DNA from: Halisarca cf. caerulea
Taxonomy: Eukaryota; Porifera; Demospongiae; Chondrillida; Halisarcidae
DNA: 64,000 bases
Assembly: GCA_963170055.1 (NCBI GenBank)
Contig: CAUJGJ010000368.1
Span: 945,001-1,009,000, forward strand
Direction: 5' to 3'
Part shown: positions 1 through 18,740 of the stretch, one piece after another
Layout of the letters: each line of letters opens with the position of its first letter
How positions within the stretch are numbered: the first letter of the stretch is position 1
Position numbers and translations under genes: made by a program
Notes under the pieces: generated by a model
The model's database searches: none
Told to the model about the DNA's origin: nothing
What the model saw: only the letters and a program-made list of their open reading frames with translations

Positions 1-904
1 ATGTAACGAAACTCCTGGCATGCGCAGCCGTTCAAAGGAACAGAGATCCAGGGAGTACCAAAGGGGATGTCTGTCTCTGTGAGCAGAGCAGAACACTGTG
101 TGGTGTTTTTTGAATGAGGACATTAAGCCTATACAGACGTGGGGCTTGATATGGGTATTAGCATAGAAGAACTTCTAACCAATGGCTGTGCAGTATCTAT
201 GGGTTCGTCTAGTTAGTCCAGTCGCCTCTCAACAGCCCAGAAGGTCTTGTTGGGACCAGTTCTTGAAGAAACTAGACTCTTTTTCGGTTGAAGAAGAGCA
301 AACCACCCATTGTAAGTGGTTCTTCAGATCTAAACAATAAAGACTGGGATGATGACTGCTTGTGTAGGCTAGGGCAGAGCAATGTGGGAGATTTCTTGGT
401 TGGTGTGTACTGCTGATGCAGCAAGTTCCGGATGTTGGTTTGTGTAACAAGTGACTCATACTGTGAGGCTCTTGTCAGCAGGGTTTCAGGCCAGCATATT
501 GTATAGGCACTAGTTTTTGCGGGGCCTTTATTTTGTAGATTTCACAAATGAGCGTGCATTCGTGAAAATTTAATTGCTGTTATTTGGTTAGATGCATACG
601 TAGTCTGTTCATTTCATATGTTTGTAGTAGTGACTGGTCCATTTATGAAAATAAAATCTCAGTTACTTCCAAGTTTTTGATTCATGAAATAAGTACATAT
701 GTGTACGTGTGCCCCATGAAAAATAGCGCCTATTTGGTACATCTCAATGACAGAAGTGACAGAAGTGGTTATAATGTTTGTTCATGCGACGCCACATAAG
801 ATATCTATCAAGCTTTTTGTGCCTTAGTTGCTAACATGCACACGTAAATGCACACACATGTAAAAAGCCGCCTGGAATGTTAGTACTGAAGTATTAGTTG
901 CAAA
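1..904. other. No gene recognised
   Basis: I see no coding exon, RNA gene or clear transposon here. Upstream exons of the TAB2/3-like gene could lie in this stretch or to its left, but I found none with convincing splice sites and a recognisable product. Confidence 0.4.
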
Positions 905-1420
905 AGTATCCTGAGATCTGTCATAAAGACCTCTTGTGTAGAAGGACCACCTGTCTATGTACATATGTGTGGGAACCACTGTAGGCTGGCCCACCTGTCT
1001 ATGTACATATGTGTGGGAACCACTGTAGGCTGGGCCCACCTGTCTATGTACATATGTGTGGGAACCACTGTAGGCTGGCCCACCTGTCTATGTACATATG
1101 TGTGGGAACCACTGTAGGCTGGCCCACTTGTCTATGTACATATGTGTGGGAACCACTGTAGGCTGGCCCACCAGCCACACCCATGACACTGTTTAGGAGA
1201 CCATCTGTCTATGTACGTACGTATGTGTGGGAACCACTGTAGGCTGGCCCACCAGCCACACCCATGACACTGTTTAGGAGACCACCTGTCTATGGAGGCC
1301 ACTGTATGCTTCAGTCGTATGCTTCAGTGATACTACTGCACCTCTTTGGGAGGACTACCTGTCTACAGAGACCACAATCACTTGGTCCCTTGAGTGGTCC
1401 TTATAGACAGCTCTCCCTAT
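905..1420. mobile_element. MITE-like element expanded into a 44-45 bp tandem array
   Basis: The left part reads as a 'cataaagacc...gaaggaccacctgtct' sequence and the right part as '...cctgtctacagagaccacaatca', the same plan as the element in CCT8 intron 17 at 31188-31363. Between them a unit built on 'ccacctgtctatgtacatat' plus 'gggaaccactgtaggctgg' recurs about six or seven times from about 946 to 1250. The outer boundaries are approximate because the terminal repeats are degraded. Confidence 0.6.
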
Positions 1421-1490
1421 AAATCTCCACATACGTACCAAGATGTCAGACCCAATAAAATCTACTGTTTGTTGGTTTGTTTGTTTGTAG

Positions 1491-2029
1491 TGTAATTACG
1501 AGGAAGAGCGAACCAAGTCGATGTTGCATGCATACCAGAACATCACCTCAGGTGCAGGAATCTACAGACAGATCAGTTCCCCCGTGTCCAGCGATCACTA
1601 TCCCCTTGAAGATCGGCACAGGGGTGTACATCCATCTCACTCCATACCTCCCACGTCCAGTAGTGCTACAGTGCAAGTACCCGTGGAGGTACTGGAGATG
1701 ATCTTAAAGACGAGACAGAATGACAGTTACGATGGACAGTTGAACCCGCGCCCACCGCACAACCCTCGACCACCTCACCCACCACCAGCAGCTTATTTCA
1801 ACCGGCATCCATCTTACTACCATCACATGCCACCATTTCACGATCCCTACTCGTATCACTATCAACCACCGTCACCTCCAGGTTAGTCGAGTTAGTGCAT
1901 GAAGCAGTGCTAGCATTCAGTGATGTACTTTGTCCCTACAGACTACTCTGGTGTACTGCATGCTCAAAGGAATCAACTGTCGAAATTGAAGGAGGTGAGG
2001 AAATACGTACTTACATACATGTCAAATTT

Positions 2030-2086
<57 letters not shown>

Positions 2087-2936
2087 ATGTGTGTGTCAGC
2101 CAGCTTTTACGTATGTATGTATTTAAGACAGCTGTGTTACACTCCCTCGGAGTATTTTGGAGCACTGTGTACAGTCTGTCCTAGAGTTTCCGTTCAAGAA
2201 TTTTCTAGTGAATGCAAGAGCTTGTCTTCTCCTTGCCAGACACATGGTTTGAGCCATCTTTCTTCATGTTTTTGTGTGCCCCCGGTACCTGGTCAGTAGA
2301 CCAATATACGTACATACGTATGTACTTGCGTATGTCTATGCTGCACTAAAACTGTGAGCTTTTCTGGCTGGCTAGTGCAGCAATTCCCTATGGTTGACTG
2401 TAGTGTTCTGGTTGTACTGCGTTTCAAGGGTTTGTTATAGCTGTGGTGGGGTTGCCGTGGCTGTAGTCACCTTGACTACAGTTGTCTTAGTTACTATCAC
2501 CAGGGGGGTACTGTCCCCTTGGATACAGTTCCCTTGGTTACTGTGACATTTTTGGATGATGTCACCTTGGATACAGTCACCTAGGATTTTAGTTGAGCTA
2601 CAAAGTATCAATTCAGAATCTCTTGAAGATAACATTTCTGTTTGTGGTAGACTAGCCAATCTCTTTCCCAGAGATTACTTGAAAAGATGTTTTAGTAAAC
2701 TGTACATTGGGCTGAGTGCATGTGCAACTGCATACTGCAAAACTAATGAAGTGTTAATTTCAGCATGTCTTTGTTTGCTTGGTATGTTCTTATTTTAGGA
2801 GGTTAGTAAGATCAAAGAGCGCGTTCATGACTTATCTGAGAGTGGTAAAGTCCTTGAAGCAACAGTCAATGACATTGGATTGGCTGCCTTACAAGGCATA
2901 CAAGTATGCAAGTACACACTCGTTTGATGTGCTGTA

Positions 2937-2996
<60 letters not shown>

Positions 2997-3530
2997 CTCG
3001 GTGTGTACGTACATATATGTGTGTATGTGGGTGTACATATCTGTGTTTGGACGTGAAACAAATGTATTTCCCCTGAAGTACTATTGCACTTACTGTATGT
3101 TTGACTGTACATAACGGACATACATCATAGCATGCCTTGGATTTGACTTGTGCTTAGTTCTAGTGTTTTGTTTGGCATTTGCACAATGCTTTCAAGTACA
3201 GAATGTAAAGTTGTGGTTTGCTGTTTGCAGAATGAACAGCTTGAAGATAGAAGAGTCATAATAAACACACTGGAGTATGATATTAGAAGTTTAACCAAGC
3301 AGAAGGAAGATTTACTAGGTGAGTATGCATGGCAGCCATGGTCGTGTTTGTCTGTGCTGTGCATGTACGTACGTACATATGTGCCCAAGGTTGTGTTTAG
3401 TCTGTGTTTTGTCTGCATGTACGTATGTGTGTGTATGCAGACACACACTTGTGCACATGGACAAACACACGTGTGCAAACATACCATTTTGTGGAGAAAT
3501 GCTATGTACGTATATGTATTATACTCATAT

Positions 3531-3563
<33 letters not shown>

Positions 3564-4421
3564 TTTTTTCAATGTCACCGATCATCATTATAAGAAACCA
3601 GTACGGAAGACTGGATTAAAGCATGCATATAGTATAAAAGTGAACAGAAAAGGTAGACTAAAATGAAAGGTGACATGTACGTAAGTGAAATAACACTGCC
3701 AAAGATGTTCTGAAGATGAACAAGCACAGTATAGTTAAAACACCTACACACACACACACACACACACGCAAGTACATAAGCCACCTATGTGCATTGTGTA
3801 TTGTTTACAGACTACATACGGAACATTCAGCCGCAAGAGGACAACTCTGGAAGTAAAGAAAGTAAGTGCCACAACCATTGTGCTATGCATGTCCATATGC
3901 ATGTGACCCCCTTTTAGGGTATATTACCCCATGTGTACCCCGTGAGTAACTCACTCCATGTGTACCCCGGAGAGTTTTTTACTCTGTGAAATTCTGTGTG
4001 CAAATCATTATGCCCTTTGAGAGAACTTTTTGCCCCACGTGAAAGATTAAGACATCCCAGGGGTATCTTAATCTTTGTCCCTCCCCCTCCCCATGAGTGT
4101 GACCCATGCCTCACATGGTGTTTTCTAATCTTTGTGATCCCCATTTGTACCCCCCCCCCCTCACCCCAGGGAGTGTCATAATACTTGTGAACCTTAGCGG
4201 AAAGTCTTGTCTTTTTTATCTCAGAGAGGGATGTCTGAAATGGTCTATCTTTGTCACCCCAGTGTACTTTCTGCTGTAAATGTCTGTCAATGTCTTATGA
4301 CTGTGGTTGTGTCTCTTCCTGCACAGAATGGCGATGCAAAGTCTGCACGTATGACAACCAATTTGATTGGGTGACGTGCTCCATTTGTGGATTTAAGCGA
4401 GGCAGCACACCCGATCACTAG
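1491..4421 (+). CDS. TAB2/TAB3-like adaptor, C-terminal exons (coiled coil and NZF zinc finger)
   Basis: Six exons join in frame: 1491-1881, 1942-1994, 2799-2903, 3231-3318, 3811-3861 and 4327-4421 (stop TAG). All introns are GT-AG. The first exon shown starts at an acceptor, so the true 5' end is missing from this model. The protein begins with a Pro/His/Tyr-rich disordered stretch, continues with a predicted coiled coil (QLSKLKE...IKERVHDL...QLEDRRVIINTLEYDI) and ends in an NZF finger, W-x-C-x2-C-T-Y...C-x2-C. NZF fingers bind ubiquitin, and in TAB2/TAB3 a disordered region, coiled coil and C-terminal NZF occur in this order and link TAK1 kinase to polyubiquitin in NF-kB/MAPK signalling. 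The N-terminal CUE domain of TAB2/3 was not found, so the identification is by architecture only; another coiled-coil NZF protein is possible. An ATTAAA polyadenylation signal lies at 4548-4553. Confidence 0.6.
2033..2094. repeat. (CT)n-(GT)n microsatellite
   Basis: A CT dinucleotide run passes into GT repeats inside an intron of the TAB2/3-like gene. Confidence 0.9.
2938..2995. repeat. (GT)n microsatellite
   Basis: Uninterrupted GT repeats, about 29 units, about 35 bp downstream of a 5' splice site in the TAB2/3-like gene. Confidence 0.95.
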
Positions 4422-4807
4422 TGCATGGAGACCCTTAATCTGCTTGTGTTATTTGTGACTCACCGATAGATTCCGATTGACCTACAGACAGTCATAATTA
4501 TCATTATTAATTATGATTAATATGTAAATACTAAGATTATTCTAACTATTAAATGTGATGTGTGTATTATATTGATTGATTTTGTGCGTGAATTACTTCA
4601 ACCCCTTTTATTCTATAAAAAAGAGAAATTAATGAAAATCCATCTAAAGAGTCCCAAATTAGATGCAGCAGGGGCTCCAGATCTCCAGATCATGCTGCCA
4701 AGACACCACTATCAATGAGGGCCCTTCTATCTAAAACCTGATTATAAATAATGTTTAAATTATTTTTGTAATCTATTTTGTTATTACATCTATTTCATGT
4801 TGTGTAT

Positions 4808-5096
4808 TAAATTTTGTCAGTTGAAAAAAGAAAAAAAGTCCAGGCCATTTTGGAGAGGGAGTGCAGTACTCATTCTCTTATATGCAGAGAAGAATGTTGG
4901 GATTGGTTGGGAGACCAGCTGCGAGACCCAAAGCTCCCCCCATACGGTTCTTTGTACAGGAGTATTGCAACTGACCACTGAGGGACGGGATTTTTTTTCA
5001 GAAAGAAAATCCGAAAAACCCATCAGAACCTGGTTTCGAACCTAGGTACCCCAGCACCAAAGCCCAGTCACCTAACCGCTATGCCATCAGGGACCT
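4808..5096 (-). mobile_element. tRNA-derived SINE
   Basis: Read on the minus strand, the head is tRNA-like. A perfect RNA polymerase III A box, TGGCATAGCGG, lies at 5076-5086 and a perfect B box, GGTTCGAAACC, at 5032-5042. The body then runs through an A-rich and CTCAGTGG-containing region to about 4810. The tRNA-like part does not close into a normal acceptor stem and continues into unrelated sequence, which is typical of a SINE and not of a tRNA gene. The ends are approximate. Confidence 0.8.
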
Positions 5097-5168
5097 TCCG
5101 GATATAGACTATTAAAAGCTAATTTTATAGTTACGCTTAGTTTCCTAGTCCGTATACCTTAGTATGCG

Positions 5169-5763
5169 TAGGGGTCACAATGAAAAATTCACTGTCGTCG
5201 AAAACATCCGAAACTGATGTATTAGATGAAAGTTAGTACGGCGAATCTAATGGTGGTAACCTTTTTTCGATTGGTCGAAGTATGACCAAGCTATGCGTGA
5301 AAATTAATCATAATTCTGGTGCAATGCGCGCGAGAAGATTATTTTCGACGAGTGCGCAGTTAAATGAAATGGATCCAAAATTATAGCAGATACTCACCAC
5401 TTTTATGATCAACTAGGAAAGTGAAAGAAAAGGTGTATTTCGGACAGTTATCCTTGCATTTGTCGGATGGGGATCGCGGAAATTTCCACACTAAGCGTCC
5501 TTACAAGCTCGAAACATACGCAAAACAAACCCTCACGCTGTGCAAGGTTGATCCATCCCTCCGCTATCCATGGCAGAAAATTGGAGGAGATTGCCCTACT
5601 TAAACCACCTGCGTTGCACCAAATTATGATTATACGCATAACTTGGTCACTAATCGGCCAATCGAAAAATGGTGAACACCATTAGATTCGCCGTACCAAT
5701 TTTCACCTAAAACATAATTTTCGGATATTTCTGACAGCAATGATATTTTTCATTGTGACCCCT
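5169..5763. mobile_element. hAT-like MITE with long inverted repeats
   Basis: The ends are inverted copies of AGGGGTCACAATGAAAAAT, and the similarity continues inward for about 110 bp, including a matching block with GGCGAATCTAATGGTG on both arms. The element is flanked by an 8-bp direct repeat, AGTATGCG, at 5161-5168 and 5764-5771. An 8-bp target duplication with a (T)AGGGG end points to the hAT superfamily. No transposase is present, so it is non-autonomous. Confidence 0.85.
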
Positions 5764-5984
5764 AGTATGCGGGTTAAGAAACTACGTATAGACTCTACAG
5801 GCCACCATGTTCCTGCATGTGAACGTGCATGGACGGATCGATGCCGAGGTGTTTGGTGTGTGGTAATGATGTGTTGACGACGAAACGCTTCTCTGTGACC
5901 TGCTCACAGACGTGAATCTTCTTCATCCTTTCTTGACTTCGCATAAGTTGAGCAAACGGCAGAACGGCCCTTCACTTCAGAAGC

Positions 5985-6700
5985 CCGCGGAGATCGCGTC
6001 AATTTCCGTATTTTGTAAAATGGGTGGCAACCAAATGAGATTCCCTCTGTCTGTTCCTGTGGAAAAGCCAACTCTGTACAACACGCACTCAGTTGTACCA
6101 AAGGAGGTTTGCCAATTCACCGACACAATGACATCCGTGACCTCACAGCAACACTGATGGATGAAGTCAGCACCTCCACAGAGATTGAGCCTCCCCTACA
6201 ACCACTCACTGGTGAGGTCCTTCATGGGAGGTCCGCAAACATCCAAGATGAAAGCCGGGTAGATATCAGATGTAGAGGTTTCTGGAATAGATTTCAAGAT
6301 GCATTTTTTGATGTAAGGGTTTTTAACCCGTTGGCATCTTCGAACCAGAACTCATCTATCAACACTACATTCATCCGGCATGAGAGAAAAGAGAAGAACC
6401 TATGACCAAAGAATCAGAGAGGTCGAACACGGTTCTTTTGCCCCACTGGTATTTTCAGCTACTGGTGGAATGGGCCCATCCACCACCATTGTGTACAAGC
6501 GATTGGCAACCCTTCTGGCCTACAAGCGAGGACAGAGCTACAGCATGGTGATGAAGTGGCTCAGATGCAGACTGTCATTCAGCCTCCTACGATCATCTAT
6601 TGCTGCTATCAGGGGCACCAGACAATTGCGATTCAATGGGCAGTCGACACAGCAAATTGATTTCGCCATTGCAGAGGGCCACATCCCCTCTACTTGACTA
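5985..6700 (+). pseudogene. Degenerate LINE fragment, C-terminal tail of the reverse-transcriptase ORF
   Basis: The translation contains a zinc-knuckle-like motif (CSCGKANSVQHALSC), followed by RHNDIRDL, EPPLQPLTGE, GFWNRFQDAFFDVRVFNP and, after a shift of frame near 6385, REVEHGSFAPLVFSATGG and MKWLRCRLSFSLLRSSIA. This order is the conserved tail downstream of the reverse transcriptase in a LINE group that I know from sponge and cnidarian genomes. Upstream of about 5990 the frame is closed by stops, and the polymerase domain itself is absent. The copy is 5'-truncated and dead. The T-rich stretch near 6750-6775 may be its 3' UTR. Confidence 0.75.
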
Positions 6701-6719
6701 GATTTCGGTAACACATATT

Positions 6720-7426
6720 GTTAACCTTACTGTGATATAAATTATAGTGTTAATTTTTTTCTTTCTTTCTTTATTCTAAGGTCTACATGTCTGTCTTTTG
6801 ATTCTGATTGATTTATTGAATTTATCGCCTGTACGGTATTTTGTAAAGTAATCGAGAACGAAATTAAGGAACGATGACAACTTCCAGATAAAGCTGAGCC
6901 CAAGGAAAGTACCTTCCCCTAGTAGTCTTCATCCTCCAGAGCAAGATTTCAAACTTTTAGCATAGCCAGCACATGTAACGCCACATGCAAATGCATGGAA
7001 AGACTAGCCACTATCCCAATATCATGTAAATTTTGATCCTCAGGACTTATAATTTCCATTTAATTTAATTGTTAAACATGAAGTACAAGCCACATCCAAA
7101 AGTACTGCTTGCACAAAAGTACTTGAAATTTGCACCAAACATGTATTCAACAATACCTGCAACGGCTGGTATAACTACGTATGTACATGTGTACCTCGTC
7201 CACAGGTTCTGGACTATGCAGGCTATGGTGAAACCTCTTTAAGACGAACTTCAGGAGACCCACTAAATTTACTCTCAATATCAGAAGTTCTACTTATCAG
7301 GCTATGATACTACATGTACAGTACTACAGCAAACCAAACAGGGCTAGGGATTGGAAACTTGTTTATGTTAAGCAGAATTTTTTGTTTTCTTCTTAAACGA
7401 GATTCTACTGTAGTTCAATGAATGTA
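6720..7426. other. Non-coding spacer, nothing recognised
   Basis: AT-rich sequence between the LINE remnant and the first TA-flanked MITE. I see no exon, RNA gene or repeat unit in it. Confidence 0.4.
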
Positions 7427-7569
7427 CAGTAGAACCTCTGTAATCCAACATTTTCCTAATCCGACCATCTTATAAGGTTCAATCACTTCATTGAAAAATG
7501 CAGGAGTCACTCTGTAATCCGACACTTTCTTCAAGCCCCATTGAGTGTTGGATTAGAGAGGTTTCAATG
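7427..7569. mobile_element. TA-flanked MITE
   Basis: The left end is CAGTAGAACCTCTGTAATCC and the right end reads GGATTAGAGAGGTTTCAATG, an inverted repeat. TA dinucleotides flank both sides, the target duplication of Tc1/mariner/pogo elements. Members of the same family occur at 19580, 24916, 62392 and 62602. Confidence 0.85.
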
Positions 7570-7729
7570 TACACTTTAATACTGCTCTTGAAGTGGTGCA
7601 TAACAGTGTGTGTGCAAGTTCCACATGCACTACTGCACAGTACAACATGAGTGCCTATGAATAAAAAACCGCTAGCACTTAAGGGACCAAGTTATCTTGG
7701 TCACTGCAGGCAGACAAGTGGTCCATACA

Positions 7730-7904
7730 CAGTAGTACCCCTTTTGAGAGACCATCCTCGTGAAAGACCACCTCTTTCATAAGACCGGCCTTGCTGGTCA
7801 CAAATGTAGTATGCCCCATACTTACTTCCACCTCATCAGAGACCACTTCTTTTGAAAGATCAACTTTCACAGGTCCCTAAGGGTGGTTTCTTAAAGGGGT
7901 ACTA
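7730..7904. mobile_element. MITE with GTAGTACCCCTTT termini
   Basis: The left end is CAGTAGTACCCCTTTT and the right end AAAGGGGTACTACAG, forming inverted repeats around 140 bp of internal sequence. It abuts the next MITE at 7905, so the two ends overlap or one element inserted beside the other. Confidence 0.7.
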
Positions 7905-8101
7905 CAGTGGAATCTCTGAATAAAGGAACCTTTGGGGCAGCCTCTTTTGTCCTTTGTAAGGAGGTTGTCCTCTTTAGGAGGTTAAATATGTATTAGAACT
8001 ATAGGGAAGACGTATTTTGGAACCTCAAGTCGTGTCCTTTGTAGAGAGGTTTATTATATTGTGTTCTTATTAGGGAGAGTCCACTATCAGAGGTTCCACT
8101 G
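7905..8101. mobile_element. TA-flanked MITE
   Basis: The terminal inverted repeats are CAGTGGAATCTCTGA and TCAGAGGTTCCACTG, with TA at 7903-7904 and 8102-8103. There is no coding capacity. Confidence 0.8.
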
Positions 8102-8435
8102 TACTGTATACGTAATACACAACTGATTCAGAAGAGATTGAGGCATCGGTATCACTCAGATGAGCTATGGGTGAGCTGAAAAATACACACTGCATATGTC
8201 CAAATAAAAGCCAATTATTTCCTTCCGAAAAGTTTTGACCTGGCCTCTGTTTTAGCACCAGCTTCTATTAAAGAAACGCTTAGCCAACACCCGGCTTATA
8301 TTCAAGCCCCGGCCTCTATTTGAGGCCTGCTTGTATTCAAACAAATATGGCATAAACTGTACAACATACAGGCAGCAATGGTTCAGTTTGGCTGTATATC
8401 TTTCATACAAAAATGTCAGAGATGATGTCCTGCAC

Positions 8436-8436
8436 G

Positions 8437-8504
<68 letters not shown>
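8436..8504. repeat. (CA)n microsatellite
   Basis: An uninterrupted CA run downstream of the O-methyltransferase gene. Confidence 0.95.
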
Positions 8505-8508
<4 letters not shown>

Positions 8509-8670
8509 AGCTGGCAATATTGTTGATTAAAAGAAACAAGTCACTATAAACCACTGTTAGTTTAGCAATTTTCTCCTACAGTCAATTTACAATTCTCCTA
8601 TGGCCACTGTACAATTGACCTACAGTGATTTCACAATTCTCCTACGGTGATTTCACAATTCCCGCAAACT

Positions 8671-9548
8671 TCAGTAAGTCGTCTTAGGAGTGGTTTGTAT
8701 TATGGAGTATCCTGCTCTTGTGGTGTACGTCAAAGGAGAGATGAATCCGGTCTGCTCGAGGAGAAAGTAGAATTCCTCCTGAGTCCTCAATCTTGACTGT
8801 GATGGGTTGAACGACATCATAGTGAGGTCCATCAAGGCTTTCAACTGGAGATAGTGGGTGAGGGGATATATTGCCATAGTAATCCTCACACGCCCCACAC
8901 CCTCCATACATCTCCCATATCCTAGCATCCCCTTCACAAGTCACAAATCCCACACACCCTTCCTAAACATCCATCCTGAGAGCACACACCACACACCCCT
9001 CACACACCCCTAGCACACACCCTTCCTAAACATCCATCCTAAGAGCACACACCACACACCCCTCACACACCCCTAGCATACACCCTTCCTAAGCATCCAT
9101 CCTGAGTGCACACAACACACACCCCTCACACACCCAACTGCACACCCCACACACATCCATCCTGAGTGCACACAACACACACCCCTCACACACCCAACTG
9201 CACACCCCACACACATCCATCCTGAGTGCACACAACACACACCCCTCACACACCCAACTGCACACCCCACACACATCCATCCTGAGTGCACACAACACAC
9301 ACCCCTCACACACCCCTAGCACACACCCAACTGCACACCCCACACACATCCATCCTGAATGCACACAACACACACCCCTCACACACCCAACTGCACACCC
9401 CACACACATCCATCCTGAGTACACACAACACACACCCCTCACACACCCCTAGCACACACCCATCCTGAGTGTACAACAACACACAACCGTCACACACCCC
9501 TATCACACACGTATGTACATGGATACACAGACAGGGCAGGAGAGGAGG

Positions 9549-9621
<73 letters not shown>

Positions 9622-9893
9622 TACACACACACACACATACACCATACCCGTTCTTCAGCATAGTCTGCTGTGTGCATGATCCTTTCCATGATGAGGAGTC
9701 GGGAACCTGGCTTCATGGATTTGTGGATGTTTGTGAGGATTGTCACAGACGCTTCGTCTGACCAGTTGTTTATGATGTCCTTGGCAACATAGCAGTCACA
9801 GCTGGAAATAACCATGGGATATTATGCTAAAGTACTTACTATCATTTTCACATACATACGTACACATTTACATAAACATGTTAGGATGGAATA

Positions 9894-9926
<33 letters not shown>

Positions 9927-11394
9927 TAGTATGTGTGTTTGTGTGTGCCCTTATATTCTCATACATACTGTATGTACATTATTACCACAAAAAAGTCTTA
10001 CCCCATTTCTGGTACATCTTCAAAGAAATCCCCTGGCACAATGCGTATATCTGCATCTTTTACTTCTTTCTGAGCAAGAAATTTCCTGGTTGACAGAAAG
10101 CGCACATTTTACCAGTACAACATGTAGAAAACATGACCATCACAACCAATCCCAAGCAATAATTGGCTTAATTATTGTGTTTCCCTACGACAGGAAATCA
10201 CTGTAACTAATCCACACTTACCAGCAGAGCAGCTTGTACATACTAGTCCTTCCCTATGACAAATTCACTGTAACAAATCTAGTCTTGCATAGCCAGAACA
10301 CACACCCCTCCATTTTTGTGGGGTGTGTTGTCTGGCTATGCCAGACCATAGATGATAGGCTATGGTTGCTTACTACGGTACGACGCCTAGGACGCTATGC
10401 GTTCACAAGTAAGTGTTATAGACTAAAATCTATGGGCAGACTATAACAAATCCATGTTTCCCAGCAGAGCAGATTGTACCCAAGGCAGTAATATGTTCAC
10501 CATAATTATACTAACTCGCCACAGTGGGGCTTACTTGGCGTTAACTGTCACCTCTGGGAGGTCAAACAAGGTCCCTTTCATTGTAAAACGATAGTACACC
10601 AGCACCTGATACAAGAACGACCCCACTCCTCCACCAATGTCACAGATGTGCTTGCAAGTTCCAAATGGCGGGTAGTCTGCAATCAAGGCGGGAGCAACAA
10701 GGCGGGATGCATCTCCTTGGCCTTTGTCAAACACTTCCCTGAATATAGGATCTTTCTTCATTTGCTCTAGAAGTTCAACACGGTACGTCTCCTTGAAGCC
10801 AGAAACACCTGTGAAAATACTCCTCGTGAGAGAAGTGGCCACAACGAACCCTTCGTCTCCAGCAATCATTAGCACGAAGTACTTCAAGCTCTTCGGATGC
10901 GTGGACACTAGATACTTGCTGAGTTCGGTCAGCTGATATTTGTTCTCTCCATTTTCTTCGAGAAGGTCGAAATGAGCAGCAGCATGGAGAAGACGACAAA
11001 AGAAAACCAAATTTACAGGCTCTCCAACGTACTTGCGGTCCACCAGTGGTTTTAACTCCTCACAGCTAACTGGTTTGTTCTGCTTTGACAAGACATCCGG
11101 GACACCGATGTAACAAAGAAGATACATTGTTCTCGACACCAAGTACTGCGAGGCCATCTCCTGGACTCTGATATGGTAGGGTTTGACCGTTCTCCCCCAT
11201 CTGTCTACGGTTTGCCAAACTTTGGAATTAACCGTGTACAGCGGCCAGTTTGGGAGGTCGGTCGGTGGGGCTATACAGATGTAGGCCAGTCCAAAGGACA
11301 AAAAGACGACCAAAACGCCGAAGATTATAAGTCTTTTATTCACAACCAGAAAAGATTCTTCTCCAGCGTCGATGACTTTGTCTTCTTTGGCCAT
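8671..11394 (-). CDS. Membrane-anchored SAM-dependent O-methyltransferase (ASMT/COMT-like)
   Basis: Four exons on the minus strand, 11394-10535, 10085-10002, 9801-9648 and 8844-8671, join in frame into a 423-residue protein. The start is the ATG at 11394 in a good context (AAAAATGG). Residues about 22-42 form a hydrophobic N-terminal anchor (LIIFGVLVVFLSFGLAYICI), which the soluble ASMT and plant COMT enzymes lack. The SAM-binding motif is CDIGGGVGSF, followed by GTLFDLPEV and IRIVPGDFFEDVPEMG. The active-site region reads KDIINNWSDE, where related enzymes normally have HDWSDE, so the usual catalytic histidine appears as asparagine. The C-terminal exon carries the TQEEFYFLLEQTGF and YSII motifs expected at the end of this fold. 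The family methylates hydroxyl groups on small aromatic molecules; the substrate here cannot be read. The third intron holds a 60-bp minisatellite and a CA array. Confidence 0.85.
8990..9480. repeat. 60-bp minisatellite in O-methyltransferase intron 3
   Basis: A 60-bp unit containing 'acccctcacacacccaactg' and 'catccatcctgagtgcacac' repeats exactly in phase at about 9112, 9172, 9232 and 9292, with degenerate units on either side. Apparent open frames across it are by-products of the repeat. Confidence 0.9.
9551..9617. repeat. (CA)n microsatellite
   Basis: A CA run in O-methyltransferase intron 3, ending about 30 bp from the splice donor at 9647. Confidence 0.95.
10287..10341. repeat. Hairpin-forming inverted repeat
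   Basis: The arms GCATAGCCAGAACACACACC and GGGGTGTGTTGTCTGGCTATGC are near-complementary and separated by a short T-rich loop, inside O-methyltransferase intron 1. It may be a tiny foldback element. Confidence 0.6.
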
Positions 11395-11411
11395 TTTTGC
11401 AAGCAGACACA
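11395..11411. promoter_or_regulatory. 17-bp gap between divergent start codons
   Basis: The minus-strand ATG of the O-methyltransferase is at 11394-11392 and the plus-strand ATG of the CAP-Gly gene at 11412-11414. The two 5' UTRs must overlap if both starts are right, so transcription of each gene would start inside or beyond the other's first exon. No TATA box is seen close by. Confidence 0.6.
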
Positions 11412-18308
<6,897 letters not shown>

Positions 18309-18740
18309 TTGTATTTGTATACTACCTGTTCCCGCCCAATTAGCGCCAATAAACATGGAGTATTCACAAAAGTGTCCAGGGTGTATCTTCCTGCCCTAAC
18401 AGAGGAAGCCTTTCAGGTTTAATTGAAGAGTAATTATCTTTGACATTTGGCAATTTGTTTACAATACTCCTTTCTGATCACTAAGTTTTCTAGCGTACTG
18501 TTTGTACACTATATGAATGTTATTTGTAGTAGCTGATTTTTGTTTGTAGCCGAAAAAACCTGTGGAATTTGTTTTCTTGTATGCATGATTTCTTGCTCAC
18601 TAGAGTAAAACCCTGTAATTACTGACTGTATTTCACCTGTTGTGCATAAATACTGTGTTTACTGTTGGAAAAATATGGTCGACCATGCATGCACAGCTGC
18701 CTTTGGTTGCTTAGTCTTGTTCCCAGACCCACTTTAATCA

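Noticed and set aside
5030..5096. A tRNA gene on the minus strand
   Set aside because: A and B boxes are perfect, but no acceptor stem closes and the sequence continues into a SINE body.
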